Made by a program: the position numbers and the translations under genes
Notes under the pieces: generated by a model
Databases searched by the model: none
What the model was told of the DNA's origin: nothing
What the model saw: the letters and a program-made list of their open reading frames with translations, nothing else
Shown here: one piece after another, positions 35,851-47,700 of the stretch
How positions within the stretch are numbered: position 1 is the stretch's first letter
Layout of the letters: every line of letters begins with the position of its first letter
NCBI RefSeq assembly: GCF_029227915.1
Contig: NC_079881.1
Location: 186,001-250,000 of the forward strand
DNA length: 64,000 bases
Source of the DNA: Hydractinia symbiolongicarpus
Lineage: Eukaryota > Cnidaria > Hydrozoa > Anthoathecata > Hydractiniidae
Reading direction: 5' to 3'

Positions 35851-36939
35851 TCAACAGGTCAAAAATGATTTAAAATTTTCTTGGAGAACAAATGTACCTT
35901 TTCTATTAAGATGCAGTTTACTGCGATTTAGGTGTGATTCATCAAAGTTGGAATGAGGAATATAACCAATATTTCTTTCCGCGCACTTTTTTGATACAAT
36001 CTCGTTTACTTTGAATACCATATTTTTATACTTATCTCCCCTGGGTACTATCGAAGAAACTACGACAGACGTTTGGTCATCCATGCTAGCAGCCGCTAAT
36101 GCTAAACCAATTATATCGTCAGCTATCTTATTTGGATCCTTGGATTTCTTAAAGTTATTTGTTCCACAGTGCAAGACAAGTACGTCAGGTTTATAAGCCA
36201 TGGTCGGTTTGATGTAGTGATGCATACATGAAACTGTTGCACCAGAAAACGATTTTACGAGAACTTTATTTTCAGACGTTGTTAAGTCGTGACCTTTAAG
36301 ATCCTTCAATATAGAATCACCAACAATAGATATTACTCTTTTGTTATTGACATTAACGCTGTTCGATATATCTTTATTACTGGCAATTTCGTGTGATTGA
36401 TCAAAAAGTGTTTCTTTTTCATGTTTTGATTTACCAAGTGGCTCTTTTAATTTTTGTAACTCAAAATCAATAATAGGTTTATGCAAACCTTTAGCAATAA
36501 AATCATTTACATTATTATGTCCAAGTGGTTTTGATGATTCCTCTGGGATTACATTTTCATACAATGGAATTTTTTTAATAAAATTAGCGTTTTCAACCTG
36601 TGAAGGCAAAACATGCTCGTCACGGAACAGTGATTTTTCAGAACTTGAAAGACTTAGAATGCGATTTATTAGGTTGTTTTTGTATCTAAGTTCCTCCTCG
36701 AGAAATTTTATTCTTTCACGATACGAAATAAATAGCTCTTCCAAAACAAAGCGATCCGTAAAAGTAAATTTGCTTTCCCATTTATCAGAGCGCTGCGCTT
36801 TTACCTTCGTTTCGTCATACATTCTGTCTATAAATGCTTCGTCACTTTCTGACTTCTCTTCACTTCTTCTTGAGTCTTTTTCTAAGACAATGGGTATTTC
36901 CGACTGTTCCAATATATTTTCTTCATTAATCCTTGACAT
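35851..36939 (-). CDS. LINE ORF1: coiled-coil and SGNH/GDSL-hydrolase-like protein
   Basis: 362 aa. The start ATG (36,937-36,939) has A at -3 and an in-frame TAA four codons upstream. Residues about 63-95 are a Leu/Ile-rich, charged amphipathic helix (FLEEELRYKNNLINRIL within it), probably a coiled coil for multimerisation, as in many LINE ORF1 proteins. Residues 110-200 look low-complexity and Lys/Glu/Asn-rich. Residues about 201-360 are SGNH/GDSL-like: block I IVGDSI (S209), block II FSGATV (G233), block III HCGTNN (N261) and C-terminal LHLNRKGT (H343). The Asp usually three residues before that His is Ser340 here; I recall the same SKLHLN form in related elements, so it may be a family trait. 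Esterase-like ORF1 domains are known from CR1-like elements, where ORF1 is thought to form the RNA particle. It ends in TGA (35,851-35,853), in frame with ORF2. Confidence 0.88.
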   Translation of the reverse strand: MSRINEENILEQSEIPIVLEKDSRRSEEKSESDEAFIDRMYDETKVKAQRSDKWESKFTFTDRFVLEELFISYRERIKFLEEELRYKNNLINRILSLSSSEKSLFRDEHVLPSQVENANFIKKIPLYENVIPEESSKPLGHNNVNDFIAKGLHKPIIDFELQKLKEPLGKSKHEKETLFDQSHEIASNKDISNSVNVNNKRVISIVGDSILKDLKGHDLTTSENKVLVKSFSGATVSCMHHYIKPTMAYKPDVLVLHCGTNNFKKSKDPNKIADDIIGLALAAASMDDQTSVVVSSIVPRGDKYKNMVFKVNEIVSKKCAERNIGYIPHSNFDESHLNRSKLHLNRKGTFVLQENFKSFLTC

Positions 36940-37030
36940 AATTAAACTTTAACTAAGGGACCTACAAATAGTGATTCCACGATCAACACACCTGTTCCGA
37001 CCGTCCGTCTCTGCTCAGCAGATGATACTC
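36940..37030 (-). other. LINE 5' leader (about 91 bp)
   Basis: Unique sequence between the satellite junction at 37,030/37,031 and the ORF1 ATG. It is less A/T-rich than the ORFs toward its 5' end, with a run containing gacggacggtcgg on the minus strand. Non-LTR elements usually carry an internal promoter at the 5' end, but I recognise no specific promoter motif. Whether this is the true 5' end or a slight truncation cannot be told from one copy. Confidence 0.6.
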
Positions 37031-40000
37031 TCACTAAGCGTCTCATCAAAAATGAAAACATTTCTAAAAACTACAAGTCTCATGCGTTTTAGTGGTGAAA
37101 AAATAATTTAAAGAATCGTTCGGGAAATGAGTTTACTCCCTGGGTACTTTCTTTCTTTACTTTTGACTATACGGGCCGAGTCAGGGATTTACGGGAAGTC
37201 GCGGGTTTTCGTTTGCCGGCGATTAAACTTCTTTTATTCAGCGTCTCATCAAAAATGAAAACATTTTTGTAAACAACAAGTCTCATGCGTTTTAGTGGTG
37301 AAAAAATAATTTAAAAAATCGTTCGGGAAATGAGCTTACTCCCAGGGTACTTTCTTTGTATACTTTTGACTATACGGGCCGAGTCCGGTATTTACGGGAA
37401 ATCGCAGGTTTTCGTTTGCCGGCGATTAAACTTCTTTTATTCAGCGTCTCATCAAAAATGAAAACATTTTTGTAAACTACAAGTCTCATGCGTTTTAGTG
37501 GTGAAAAAATAATTTAAAAAATTGTTTGGGAAATGACTTTACTCCCTGGGTACTTTCGTTGTATACTTTTGACTATACGGGCCGAGTCCGGGGTTTACGG
37601 GAAATGGCGGGTTTTCGTTTGCCGGCGATTAAACTTCTTTTATTCAGCGTCTCATCAAAAATGAAAACATTTTTGAAAACTACAAGTCTCTGCGTTTTAG
37701 TGGTGAAAAGATAATTTAAAAAATCGTTTTGGAAATGAGTTTACTCACAGGGTACTTTCTTTGTATACATTCGACTATGCGGGCCGAATCCGGGATTTAC
37801 GGGAAATCGCAGGTTTTCGTTTGACGGCGATTAAACTTCTTTTATTCAGCGTCTCATCAAAAATGAAATCATTTTAGAAAACTACAAGTCTCATGGGCTT
37901 TAGTGGTGAAATAATAATTTAAAAAATCGTTCGGGAAATGAGTTTACTCCCTGGGTACTTTCTTTGTATACTTTTGACTATACGGGCCGAGTCCGGGGTT
38001 TACGGGAAATGGCGGGTTTTCGTTTGCCGGCGATTAAACTTCTTTTATTCAGCGTCTCATCAAAAATGAAAACATTTTTGAAAACTACAAGTCTTATGCG
38101 TTTTAGTGGTGAAAAGATAATTTAAAAAATCGTTGTGGAAATGAGTTTACTCACAGCGTACTTTCTTTGTATACATTCGACTATACGGGCCAAGCCCGGG
38201 ATTTACGGGAAATCGCGGAATTTCGTTTGCCGGCGATTAAACCACTTTCACTAAGCGTCTCATCAAAAATGAAAACATTTCTGAAAACTACAATTCTCAT
38301 GCGTTTTAGTGGTGAAAAAATAATTTAAAAAATCGTTCGGGAAATAAGTTTACTCCCTGGGTACCTTCTTTTTATACTTTTGACTATACGGGCCGAATGC
38401 GGGATTTACGGGAAATCGCGGGTTTTCGTTTGCCGGCGATTAAAGTTCTTTTATTCAGCGTCTCATCAAAAATGAAAACATTTTTGAATACTACAAGTCT
38501 CATGGGCTTTAGTGGTGAAATAATAATTTAAAAAATCGTTCGGGAAATGAGTTTACTCCCTGGGTACTTTCTTTGTATACTTTTGAATATACGGGCCAAG
38601 TCGGAGATTTACGGGAAGTCGCGGGTTTTCGTTTGCCGGCGATTAAACTTCTTTTATTCAGCGTCTCATCAAAAATGAAAACATTTTTAAAAACTACAAG
38701 TCTCATGGGTTTTTAGTGGTTAAATAATAATTTAAAAAATCGTTCGGGAAATGAGTTTACTCCCTGGGTACTTTCTTTGTATACATTCGACTATACGGGC
38801 CAAGCCCGGGATGTACGGGAAATCGCGGGTTTCGTTTGCCGGCGATTAAACCACTTTCATTAAGGGTCTCATCAAAAATGAAAACATTTCTGAAAACTAC
38901 AAGTCTCATGCGTTTTAGTGGTGAAAAAATAATTTAAAAAATCGTTCGGGAAATGAGTTTACTCCCTGGGTACCTTCTTTTTATACTTTTGACTATACGG
39001 GCCGAATCCGGGATTTACGGGAAATCGCGGGTTTTCGTTTGCCGGCGAATAAACTTCTTTTATTCAGCGTCTCATCAAAAATGAAAACATTTTTGAATAT
39101 TACAAGTCTCATGCGTTTTAGTGGTGAAAAAATAATTTAAAAAATCGTTCGGGAAATGAGTTTACTCCCTGGGTACTTTCTTTGTTTACTTTTGACTATA
39201 CGGGCCGAGTCCGGGATTTACGGGAAATCGCGGGTTTGCGTTTGCCACCGATTAAACCACTTTCACTAAGCGTCTCATCAAAAATGAAAACATTTCTAAA
39301 AACTACAAGTCTCATGCGTTTTAGTGGTGAAAAAACAATTTAAAAAATCGTTCGGGAAATGAGTTTACTCCCTGGGTACTTTCTTTGTTTACTTTTGACT
39401 ATACGGGCCGAGTCTGGGATTTACGGGAAGTCGCGGGTTTTCGTTTGCCGGCGATTAAACTTCTTTTAATCAGCGTCTCATCAAAAATGAAAACATTTTT
39501 GTAAACAACAAGTCTCATGCGTTTTAGTGGTGAAAAAATAATTTAAAAAATCGTTCGGGAAATGAGCTTACTCCCAGGGTACTTTCTTTGTATACTTTTG
39601 GCTATACGGGCCGAGTCCGGGGTTTACGGAAAATGGCGGGTTTTCGTTTGCCGGCGATTAAACTCCTTCTTGTCAGCGTCTCATCAAAAATGAAAACATT
39701 TTTGAAAACTACAAGTCTCATGCGTTTTAGTGGTGAAAAGATAATTTAAAAAATTGTTTTGGAAATGAGTTTACTCACAGGGTACTTTCTTTGTATACAT
39801 TCGACTACACGGGCCAAGCCCGGGATTTACGGGAAATCGCGGAATTTCGTTTGCCGGCGATTAAACCACTTTCACTAAGCATCTCATCAAAAATGAAAAC
39901 ATTTCTGAAAACTACAAGTCTCATGCGTTTTAGTGGTGAAAAAATAATTTAAAAAATCGTTCGGGAAATGAGTTTACTCCCTGGGTACCTTCTTTTTATA

Positions 40001-41705
40001 CTTTTGACTATACGGGCCGAATCCGGGATTTACGGGAAATCGCGGGTTTTCGTTTGCCGGCGAATAAACTTCTTTTATTCAGCGTCTCATCAAAAATGAA
40101 AACATTTTTGAATATTACAAGTCTCATGCGTTTTAGTGGTGAAAAAATAATTTAAAAAATCGTTCGGGAAATGAGTTTACTCCCTGGGTACTTTCTTTGT
40201 GTACTTTTGACTATACGGGCCGAGTCCGGGATTTACGGGAAATCGCGGGTTTGCGTTTGCCAGCGATTAAACCACTTTCACTAAGCGTCTCATCAAAAAT
40301 GAAAACATTTCTAAAAACTACAAGTCTCATGCGTTTTAGTGGTGAAAAAACAATTTAAAAAATCGTTCGGGAAATGAGTTTACTCCCTGGGTACTTTCTT
40401 TGTTTACTTTTGACTATACGGGCCGAGTCAGGGATTTACGGGAAGTCGCGGGTTTTCGTTTGCCGGCGATTAAACTTCTTTTAATCAGCGTCTCATCAAA
40501 AATGAAAACATTTTTGTAAACAACAAGTCTCATGCGTTTTAGTGGTGAAAAAATAATTTAAAAAATCGTTCGGGAAATGAGCTTACTCCCAGGGTACTTT
40601 TTTTGTATACTTTTGACTATACGGGCCGAGTCCGGTATTTACGGGAAATCGCAGGTTTTCGTTTGCCGGCGATTAAACTTCTTTTATTCCGCGTCTCATC
40701 AAAAATGAAAACATTTTTGTAAACTACAAGTCTCATGCGTTTTAGTGGTGAAAAAATAATTTAAAAAATTGTTTGGAAAATGACTTTACTCCCTGGGTAC
40801 TTTCTTTGTGTACTTTTGACTATACGGGCCGAGTCCGGGATTTACGGGAAATCGCGGGTTTGCGTTTGCCAGCGATTAAACCACTTTCACTAAGCGTCTC
40901 ATCAAAAATGAAAACATTTCTAAAAACTACAAGTCTCATGCGTTTTAGTGGTGAAAAAATAATTTAAAAAATCGTTCGGGAAATGAGTTTACTCCCTGGG
41001 TACTTTCTTTGTTTACTTTTGACTATACGGGCCGAGTCGGGGATTTACGGGAAGTCGCGGGTTTTCGTTTGCCGGCGATTAAACTTCTTTTATTCAGCGT
41101 CTCATCAAAAATGAAAACATTTTTGTAAACAACAAGTCTCATGCGTTTTAGTGGTGAAAAAATAATTTAAAAAATCGTTTGGGAAATGAGCTTACTCCCA
41201 GGGTACTTTCTTTGTATACTTTTGACTATACGGGCCGAGTCCGGTATTTACGGGAAATCGCAGGTTTTCGTTTGCCGGCGATTAAACTTCTTTTATTCAG
41301 CGTCTCATCAAAAATGAAAACATTTTTGTAAACTACAAGTCTCATGCGTTATAGTGGTGAAAAAATAATTTAAAAAATCGTTCGTGAAATGACTTTACTC
41401 CCTGGGTACTTTCGTTGTATACTTTTGACTATACGGGCCGAGTCCGGGGTTTACGGGAAATGGCGGGTTTTCGTTTGCCGGCGATTAAACCACTTTCATT
41501 AAGCGTCTCATCAAAAATGAAAACATTTCTGAAAACTACAAGTGTCATGCGTTTTAGTGAAGAAAAAATAATTTAAAAAATCTTTCGGGAAACGAGTTTA
41601 CTCCCTGGTTACCTTCTTTGTATACTTTTGACTATACGGGCCGAGTCCGGGATTTACGGGAAATCGCGGGTTTTCGTTTGCCGGCGATTAAACTTCTTTT
41701 ATTCA
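37031..41705 (+). repeat. Block paralogous to about 51,445-55,712
   Basis: The offset is 14,414 bp for 37,031-37,750 and 14,008 bp from about 38,500 to 41,705, a two-monomer (406 bp) length difference in between. Shared private variants include the 1-bp deletion in tctctgcg (37,688 and 52,102), catgggtttttagtggtta (38,704 and 52,712), gatgtacggg (near 38,812 and 52,820), the missing t in cgcgggtttcg, and aagggtctcatc. Similarity stops where one copy ends its monomer in attcagcg and the other in atttattg. Confidence 0.88.
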
Positions 41706-44700
41706 GCGTCTCATCAGAAATGAAAACATTTTTGAAAACTACAAGTCTCATGCGTTTTAGTGGTTAAAAGATAATTTAAAAAATCGTTTTGGAAATGAGT
41801 TTACTCACAGGGTACTTTCTTTGTATACATTCGACTATACAAGCCAAGCCCGGGATTTACGGGAAATCGCGGGTTTTCGTTTGCCGGCGATTAAACTTCT
41901 TTTATTCAGCGTCTCATCAAAAATGAAAACATTTTTAAAAACTACAAGTCTCGTGGGCTTTAGTGGTGAAATAATAATTTAAATAATCGTTCGGGAAATG
42001 AGTTTACTCCCTCGGTACTTTCTTTGTATACTTTTGACTATACGGGCCGAGTCCGGGGTTTACGGGAAATGGCGGGTTTTCGTTTGCCGGCGATTAAACT
42101 TCTTTTATTCAGCGTCTCATCAGAAATGAAAACATTTTTGAAAACTACAAGTCTCATGCGTTTTAGTGGTGAAAAAATAATTTAAAAAGTCGTTTTGGAA
42201 ATGAGTTTACTCCCTGGGTACTTTCTTTGTATACTTTTGACTATACGGGCCGAGTCGGGGATTTACGGGAAGTAGCGGGTTTTCGTTTGCCGGCGATTAA
42301 ACTTCTTTTATTTATTGTCTCATCAAAAATGAAAACATTTTTAAAAACTACAAGTCTCATGTGCTTTAGTGGTGAAAAATTAATTTAAAAAATCGTTCGG
42401 GAAATTAGTTTACTCCCTGGGTACTTCCTTTGTATACTTTTGGCTATACGGGCCGAGTCCGGGGTTTACGGAAAATAGCGGGTTTTCGTTTGCCGGCGAT
42501 TAAACTCCTTTTATTCAGCGTCTCATCAAAAATGAAAACATTTTTGAAAACTACAAGTCTCATGCGTTTTAGTGGTGAAAAGATAATTTAAAAAATCGTT
42601 TTGGAAATGAGTTTACTCACAGGGTACTTTCTTTGTATACATTCGACTACACGGGCCAAGCCCGGGATTTACGGGAAATCGCGGAATTTCGTTTGCCGGC
42701 GATTAAACCACTTTCACTAAGCATCTCATCAAAAATGAAAACATTTCTGAAAACTACAAGTCTCATGCGTTTTAGTGGTGAAAAAATAATTTAAAAAATC
42801 GTTCGGGAAATGAGTTTACTCCCTGGGTACCTTCTTTTTATACTTTTGACTATACGGGCCGAATCCGGGATTTACGGGAAATCGCGGGTTTTCGTTTGCC
42901 GGCGAATAAACTTCTTTTATTCAGCGTCTCATCAAAAATGAAAACATTTTTGAATATTACAAGTCTCATGCGTTTTAGTGGTGAAAAAATAATTTAAAAA
43001 ATCGTTCGGGAAATGAGTTTACTCCCTGGGTACTTTCTTTGTGTACTTTTGACTATACGGGCCGAGTCCGGGATTTACGGGAAATCGCGGGTTTGCGTTT
43101 GCCAGCGATTAAACCACTTTCACTAAGCGTCTCATCAAAAATGAAAACATTTCTAAAAACTACAAGTCTCATGCGTTTTAGTGGTGAAAAAACAATTTAA
43201 AAAATCGTTCGGGAAATGAGTTTACTCCCTGGGTACTTTCTTTGTTTACTTTTGACTATACGGGCCGAGTCGGGGATTTACAGGAAGTCGCGGGTTTTCG
43301 TTTGCCGGCGATTAAACTTCTTTTAATCAGCGTCTCATCAAAAATGAAAACATTTTTGTAAACAACAAGTCTCATGCGTTTTAGTGGTGAAATAATAATT
43401 TAAAAAATCGTTCGGGAAATGAGCTTACTCCCAGGGTACTTTCTTTGTATACTTTTGGCTATACGGGCCGAGTCCGGGGTTTACGGAAAATGGCCGGTTT
43501 TCGTTTGCCGGCGATTAAACTCCTTTTATTCAGCGTCTCATCAAAAATGAAAACATTTTTGAAAACTACAAGTCTCATGCGTTTTAGTGGTGAAAAGATA
43601 ATTTAAAAAATCGTTTTGGAAATGAGTTTACTCACAGGGTACTTTCTTTGTATACATTCGACTACACGGGCCAAGCCCGGGATTTACGGGAAATCGCGGA
43701 ATTTCGTTTGCCGGCGATTAAACCACTTTTACTAAGCATCTCATCAAAAATGAAAACATTTCTGAAAACTACAAGTCTCATGCGTTTTAGTGGTGAAAAA
43801 ATAATTTAAAAAATCGTTCGGGAAATGAGTTTACTCCCTAAGTACCTTCTTTTTTATACTTTTGACTATACGGGCCGAATCCGGGATTTACGGGAAATCG
43901 CGGGTTTTCGTTTGCCGGCGATTAAACTTCTTTTATTCAGCGTCTCATCAAAAATGAAAACATTTTTGAATATTACAAGTCTCATGCGTTTTAGTGGTGA
44001 AAAAATAATTTAAAAAATCGTTCGGGAAATGAGTTTACTCCCTGGGTACTTTCTTTGTTTACTTTTGACTATACGGGCCGAGTCGGGGATTTACGGGAAG
44101 TCGCGGGTTTTCGTTTGCCGGCGATTAAACTTCTTTTATTCAGCGTCTCATCAAAAATGAAAACATTTTTGTAAACAACAAGTCTCATGCGTTTTAGTGG
44201 TGAAAAAATAATTTAAAAAATCGTTTGGGAAATGAGCTTACTCCCAGGGTACTTTCTTTGTATACTTTTGACTATACGGGCCGAGTCCGGTATTTACGGG
44301 AAATCGCAGGTTTTCGTTTGCCGGCGATTAAACTTCTTTTATTCAGCGTCTCATCAAAAATGAAAACATTTTTGTAAACTACAAGTCTCATGCGTTATAG
44401 TGGTGAAAAAATAATTTAAAAAATCGTTCGTGAAATGACTTTACTCCCTGGGTACTTTCGTTGTATACTTTTGACTATACGGGCCGAGTCCGGGGTTTAC
44501 GGGAAATGGCGGGTTTTCGTTTGCCGGCGATTAAACCACTTTCATTAAGCGTCTCATCAAAAATGAAAACATTTCTGAAAACTACAAGTGTCATGCGTTT
44601 TAGTGAAGAAAAAATAATTTAAAAAATCTTTCGGGAAACGAGTTTACTCCCTGGTTACCTTCTTTGTATACTTTTGACTATACGGGCCGAGTCCGGGATT

Positions 44701-47700
44701 TACGGGAAATCGCGGGTTTTCGTTTGCCGGCGATTAAACTTCTTTTATTCAGCGTCTCATCAGAAATGAAAACATTTTTGAAAACTACAAGTCTCATGCG
44801 TTTTAGTGGTTAAAAGATAATTTAAAAAATCGTTTTGGAAATGAGTTTACTCACAGGGTACTTTCTTTGTATACATTCGACTATACAAGCCAAGCCCGGG
44901 ATTTACGGGAAATCGCGGGTTTTCGTTTGCCGGCGATTAAACTTCTTTTATTCAGCGTCTCATCAAAAATGAAAACATTTTTAAAAACTACAAGTCTCGT
45001 GGGCTTTAGTGGTGAAATAATAATTTAAATAATCGTTCGGGAAATGAGTTTACTCCCTCGGTACTTTCTTTGTATACTTTTGACTATACGGGCCGAGTCC
45101 GGGGTTTACGGGAAATGGCGGGTTTTCGTTTGCCGGCGATTAAACTTCTTTTATTCAGCGTCTCATCAGAAATGAAAACATTTTTGAAAACTACAAGTCT
45201 CATGCGTTTTAGTGGTGAAAAAATAATTTAAAAAGTCGTTTTGGAAATGAGTTTACTCCCTGGGTACTTTCTTTGTATACTTTTGACTATACGGGCCGAG
45301 TCGGGGATTTACGGGAAGTAGCGGGTTTTCGTTTGCCGGCGATTAAACTTCTTTTATTTATTGTCTCATCAAAAATGAAAACATTTTTAAAAACTACAAG
45401 TCTCATGTGCTTTAGTGGTGAAAAATTAATTTAAAAAATCGTTCGGGAAATTAGTTTACTCCCTGGGTACTTCCTTTGTATACTTTTGGCTATACGGGCC
45501 GAGTCGGGGATTTACGGGAAGTAGCGGGTTTTCGTTTGCCGGCGATTAAACTTCTTTTATTTATTGTCTCATCAAAAATGAAAACATTTTTGAAAACTAC
45601 AAGTCTCATGCGTTTTAGTGGTGAAAAGATAATTTAAAAAATCGTTTTGGAAATGAGTTTACTCACAGGGTACTTTCTTTGTATACATTCGACTACACGG
45701 GCCAAGCCCGGGATTTACGGGAAATCGCGGAATTTCGTTTGCCGGCGATTAAACCACTTTCACTAAGCATCTCATCAAAAATGAAAACATTTCTGAAAAC
45801 TACAAGTCTCATGCGTTTTAGTGAAGAAAAAATAATTTAAAAAATCTTTCGGGAAACGAGTTTACTCCCTGGGGACCTTCTTTGTATACTTTTGACTATA
45901 CGGGCCGAGTCCGGGATTTACGGGAAATCGCGGGTTTTCGTTTGCCGGCGATTAAACTTCTTTTATTCAGCGTCTCATCAGAAATGAAAACATTTTTGAA
46001 AACTACAAGTCTCATGCGTTTTAGTGGTTAAAAGATAATTTAAAAAATCGTTTTGGAAATGAGTTTACTCACAGGGTACTTTCTTTGTATACATTCGACT
46101 ATACAAGCCAAGCCCGGGATTTACGGGAAATCGCGGAATTTCGTTTGCCGGCGATTAAACCACTTTCACTAAGCATCTCATCAAAAATGAAAACATTTCT
46201 GAAAACTACAAGTCTCATGCGTTTTAGTGAAGAAAAAATAATTTAAAAAATCTTTCGGGAAACGAGTTTACTCCCTGGGGACCTTCTTTGTATACTTTTG
46301 ACTATACGGGCCGAGTCCGGGATTTACGGGAAATCGCGGGTTTTCGTTTGCCGGCGATTAAACTTCTTTTATTCAGCGTCTCATCAGAAATGAAAACATT
46401 TTTGAAAACTACAAGTCTCATGCGTTTTAGTGGTTAAAAGATAATTTAAAAAATCGTTTTGGAAATGAGTTTACTCACAGGGTACTTTCTTTGTATACAT
46501 TCGACTATACAAGCCAAGCCCGGGATTTACGGGAAATCGCGGGTTTTCGTTTGCCGGCGATTAAACTTCTTTTATTCAGCGTCTCATCAAAAATGAAAAC
46601 ATTTTTAAAAACTACAAGTCTCGTGGGCTTTAGTGGTGAAATAATAATTTAAATAATCGTTCGGGAAATGAGTTTACTCCCTCGGTACTTTCTTTGTATA
46701 CTTTTGACTATACGGGCCGAGTCCGGGGTTTACGGGAAATGGCGGGTTTTCGTTTGCCGGCGATTAAACTTCTTTTATTCAGCGTCTCATCAGAAATGAA
46801 AACATTTTTGAAAACTACAAGTCTCATGCGTTTTAGTGGTGAAAAAATAATTTAAAAAGTCGTTTTGGAAATGAGTTTACTCCCTGGGTACTTTCTTTGT
46901 ATACTTTTGACTATACGGGCCGAGTCGGGGATTTACGGGAAGTAGCGGGTTTTCGTTTGCCGGCGATTAAACTTCTTTTATTTATTGTCTCATCAAAAAT
47001 GAAAACATTTTTAAAAACTACAAGTCTCATGTGCTTTAGTGGTGAAAAATTAATTTAAAAAATCGTTCGGGAAATTAGTTTACTCCCTGGGTACTTCCTT
47101 TGTATACTTTTGGCTATACGGGCCGAGTCCGGGGTTTACGGAAAATAGCGGGTTTTCGTTTGCCGGCGATTAAACTCCTTTTATTCAGCGTCTCATCAAA
47201 AATGAAAACATTTTTGAAAACTACAAGTCTCATGCGTTTTAGTGGTGAAAAGATAATTTAAAAAATCGTTTTGGAAATGAGTTTACTCCCTGGGTACTTT
47301 CGTTGTATACATTCGACTATACCGGCCGAGTCCGGGGTTTACGGGAAATGGCGGGTTTTCGTTTGCCGGCGATTAAACCACTTTCATTAAGCGTCTCATC
47401 AAAAATGAAAACATTTCTGAAAACTACAAGTGTCATGCGTTTTAGTGAAGAAAAAATAATTTAAAAAATCTTTCGGGAAACGAGTTTACTCCCTGGTTAC
47501 CTTCTTTGTATACTTTTGACTATACGGGCCGAGTCCGGGATTTACGGGAAATCGCGGGTTTTCGTTTGCCGGCGATTAAACTTCTTTTATTCAGCGTCTC
47601 ATCAGAAATGAAAACATTTTTGAAAACTACAAGTCTCATGCGTTTTAGTGGTTAAAAGATAATTTAAAAAATCGTTTTGGAAATGAGTTTACTCACAGGG

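Larger units (their letters stand above)
32790..37030 (-). mobile_element. Near-full-length CR1-like non-LTR retrotransposon (LINE)
   Basis: This is the only non-satellite sequence in the window, about 4,241 bp. On the minus strand it reads: about 91 bp leader, ORF1 (362 aa; coiled coil plus SGNH hydrolase), one TGA, ORF2 (957 aa from its first Met; endonuclease plus reverse transcriptase), about 118 bp 3' UTR, and an A/T-rich AATAAT-like tail. Such elements copy themselves by nicking a target and priming reverse transcription there. No frameshift or internal stop is visible apart from the TGA between the ORFs, so it looks young. The satellite flanks show at most a 1-bp (t) duplication, which fits CR1-type elements that usually lack target-site duplications. 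An ORF1 esterase-like domain is established for CR1-like elements. Clade assignment (CR1/L2 versus another jockey-superfamily clade) is from motif resemblance only. Confidence 0.93.

Noticed and set aside
32790-37030. LINE as an LTR element or endogenous virus
   Set aside because: There are no terminal repeats, protease, integrase or envelope-like regions. The endonuclease, FADD reverse transcriptase and ORF1 order are those of a non-LTR element.
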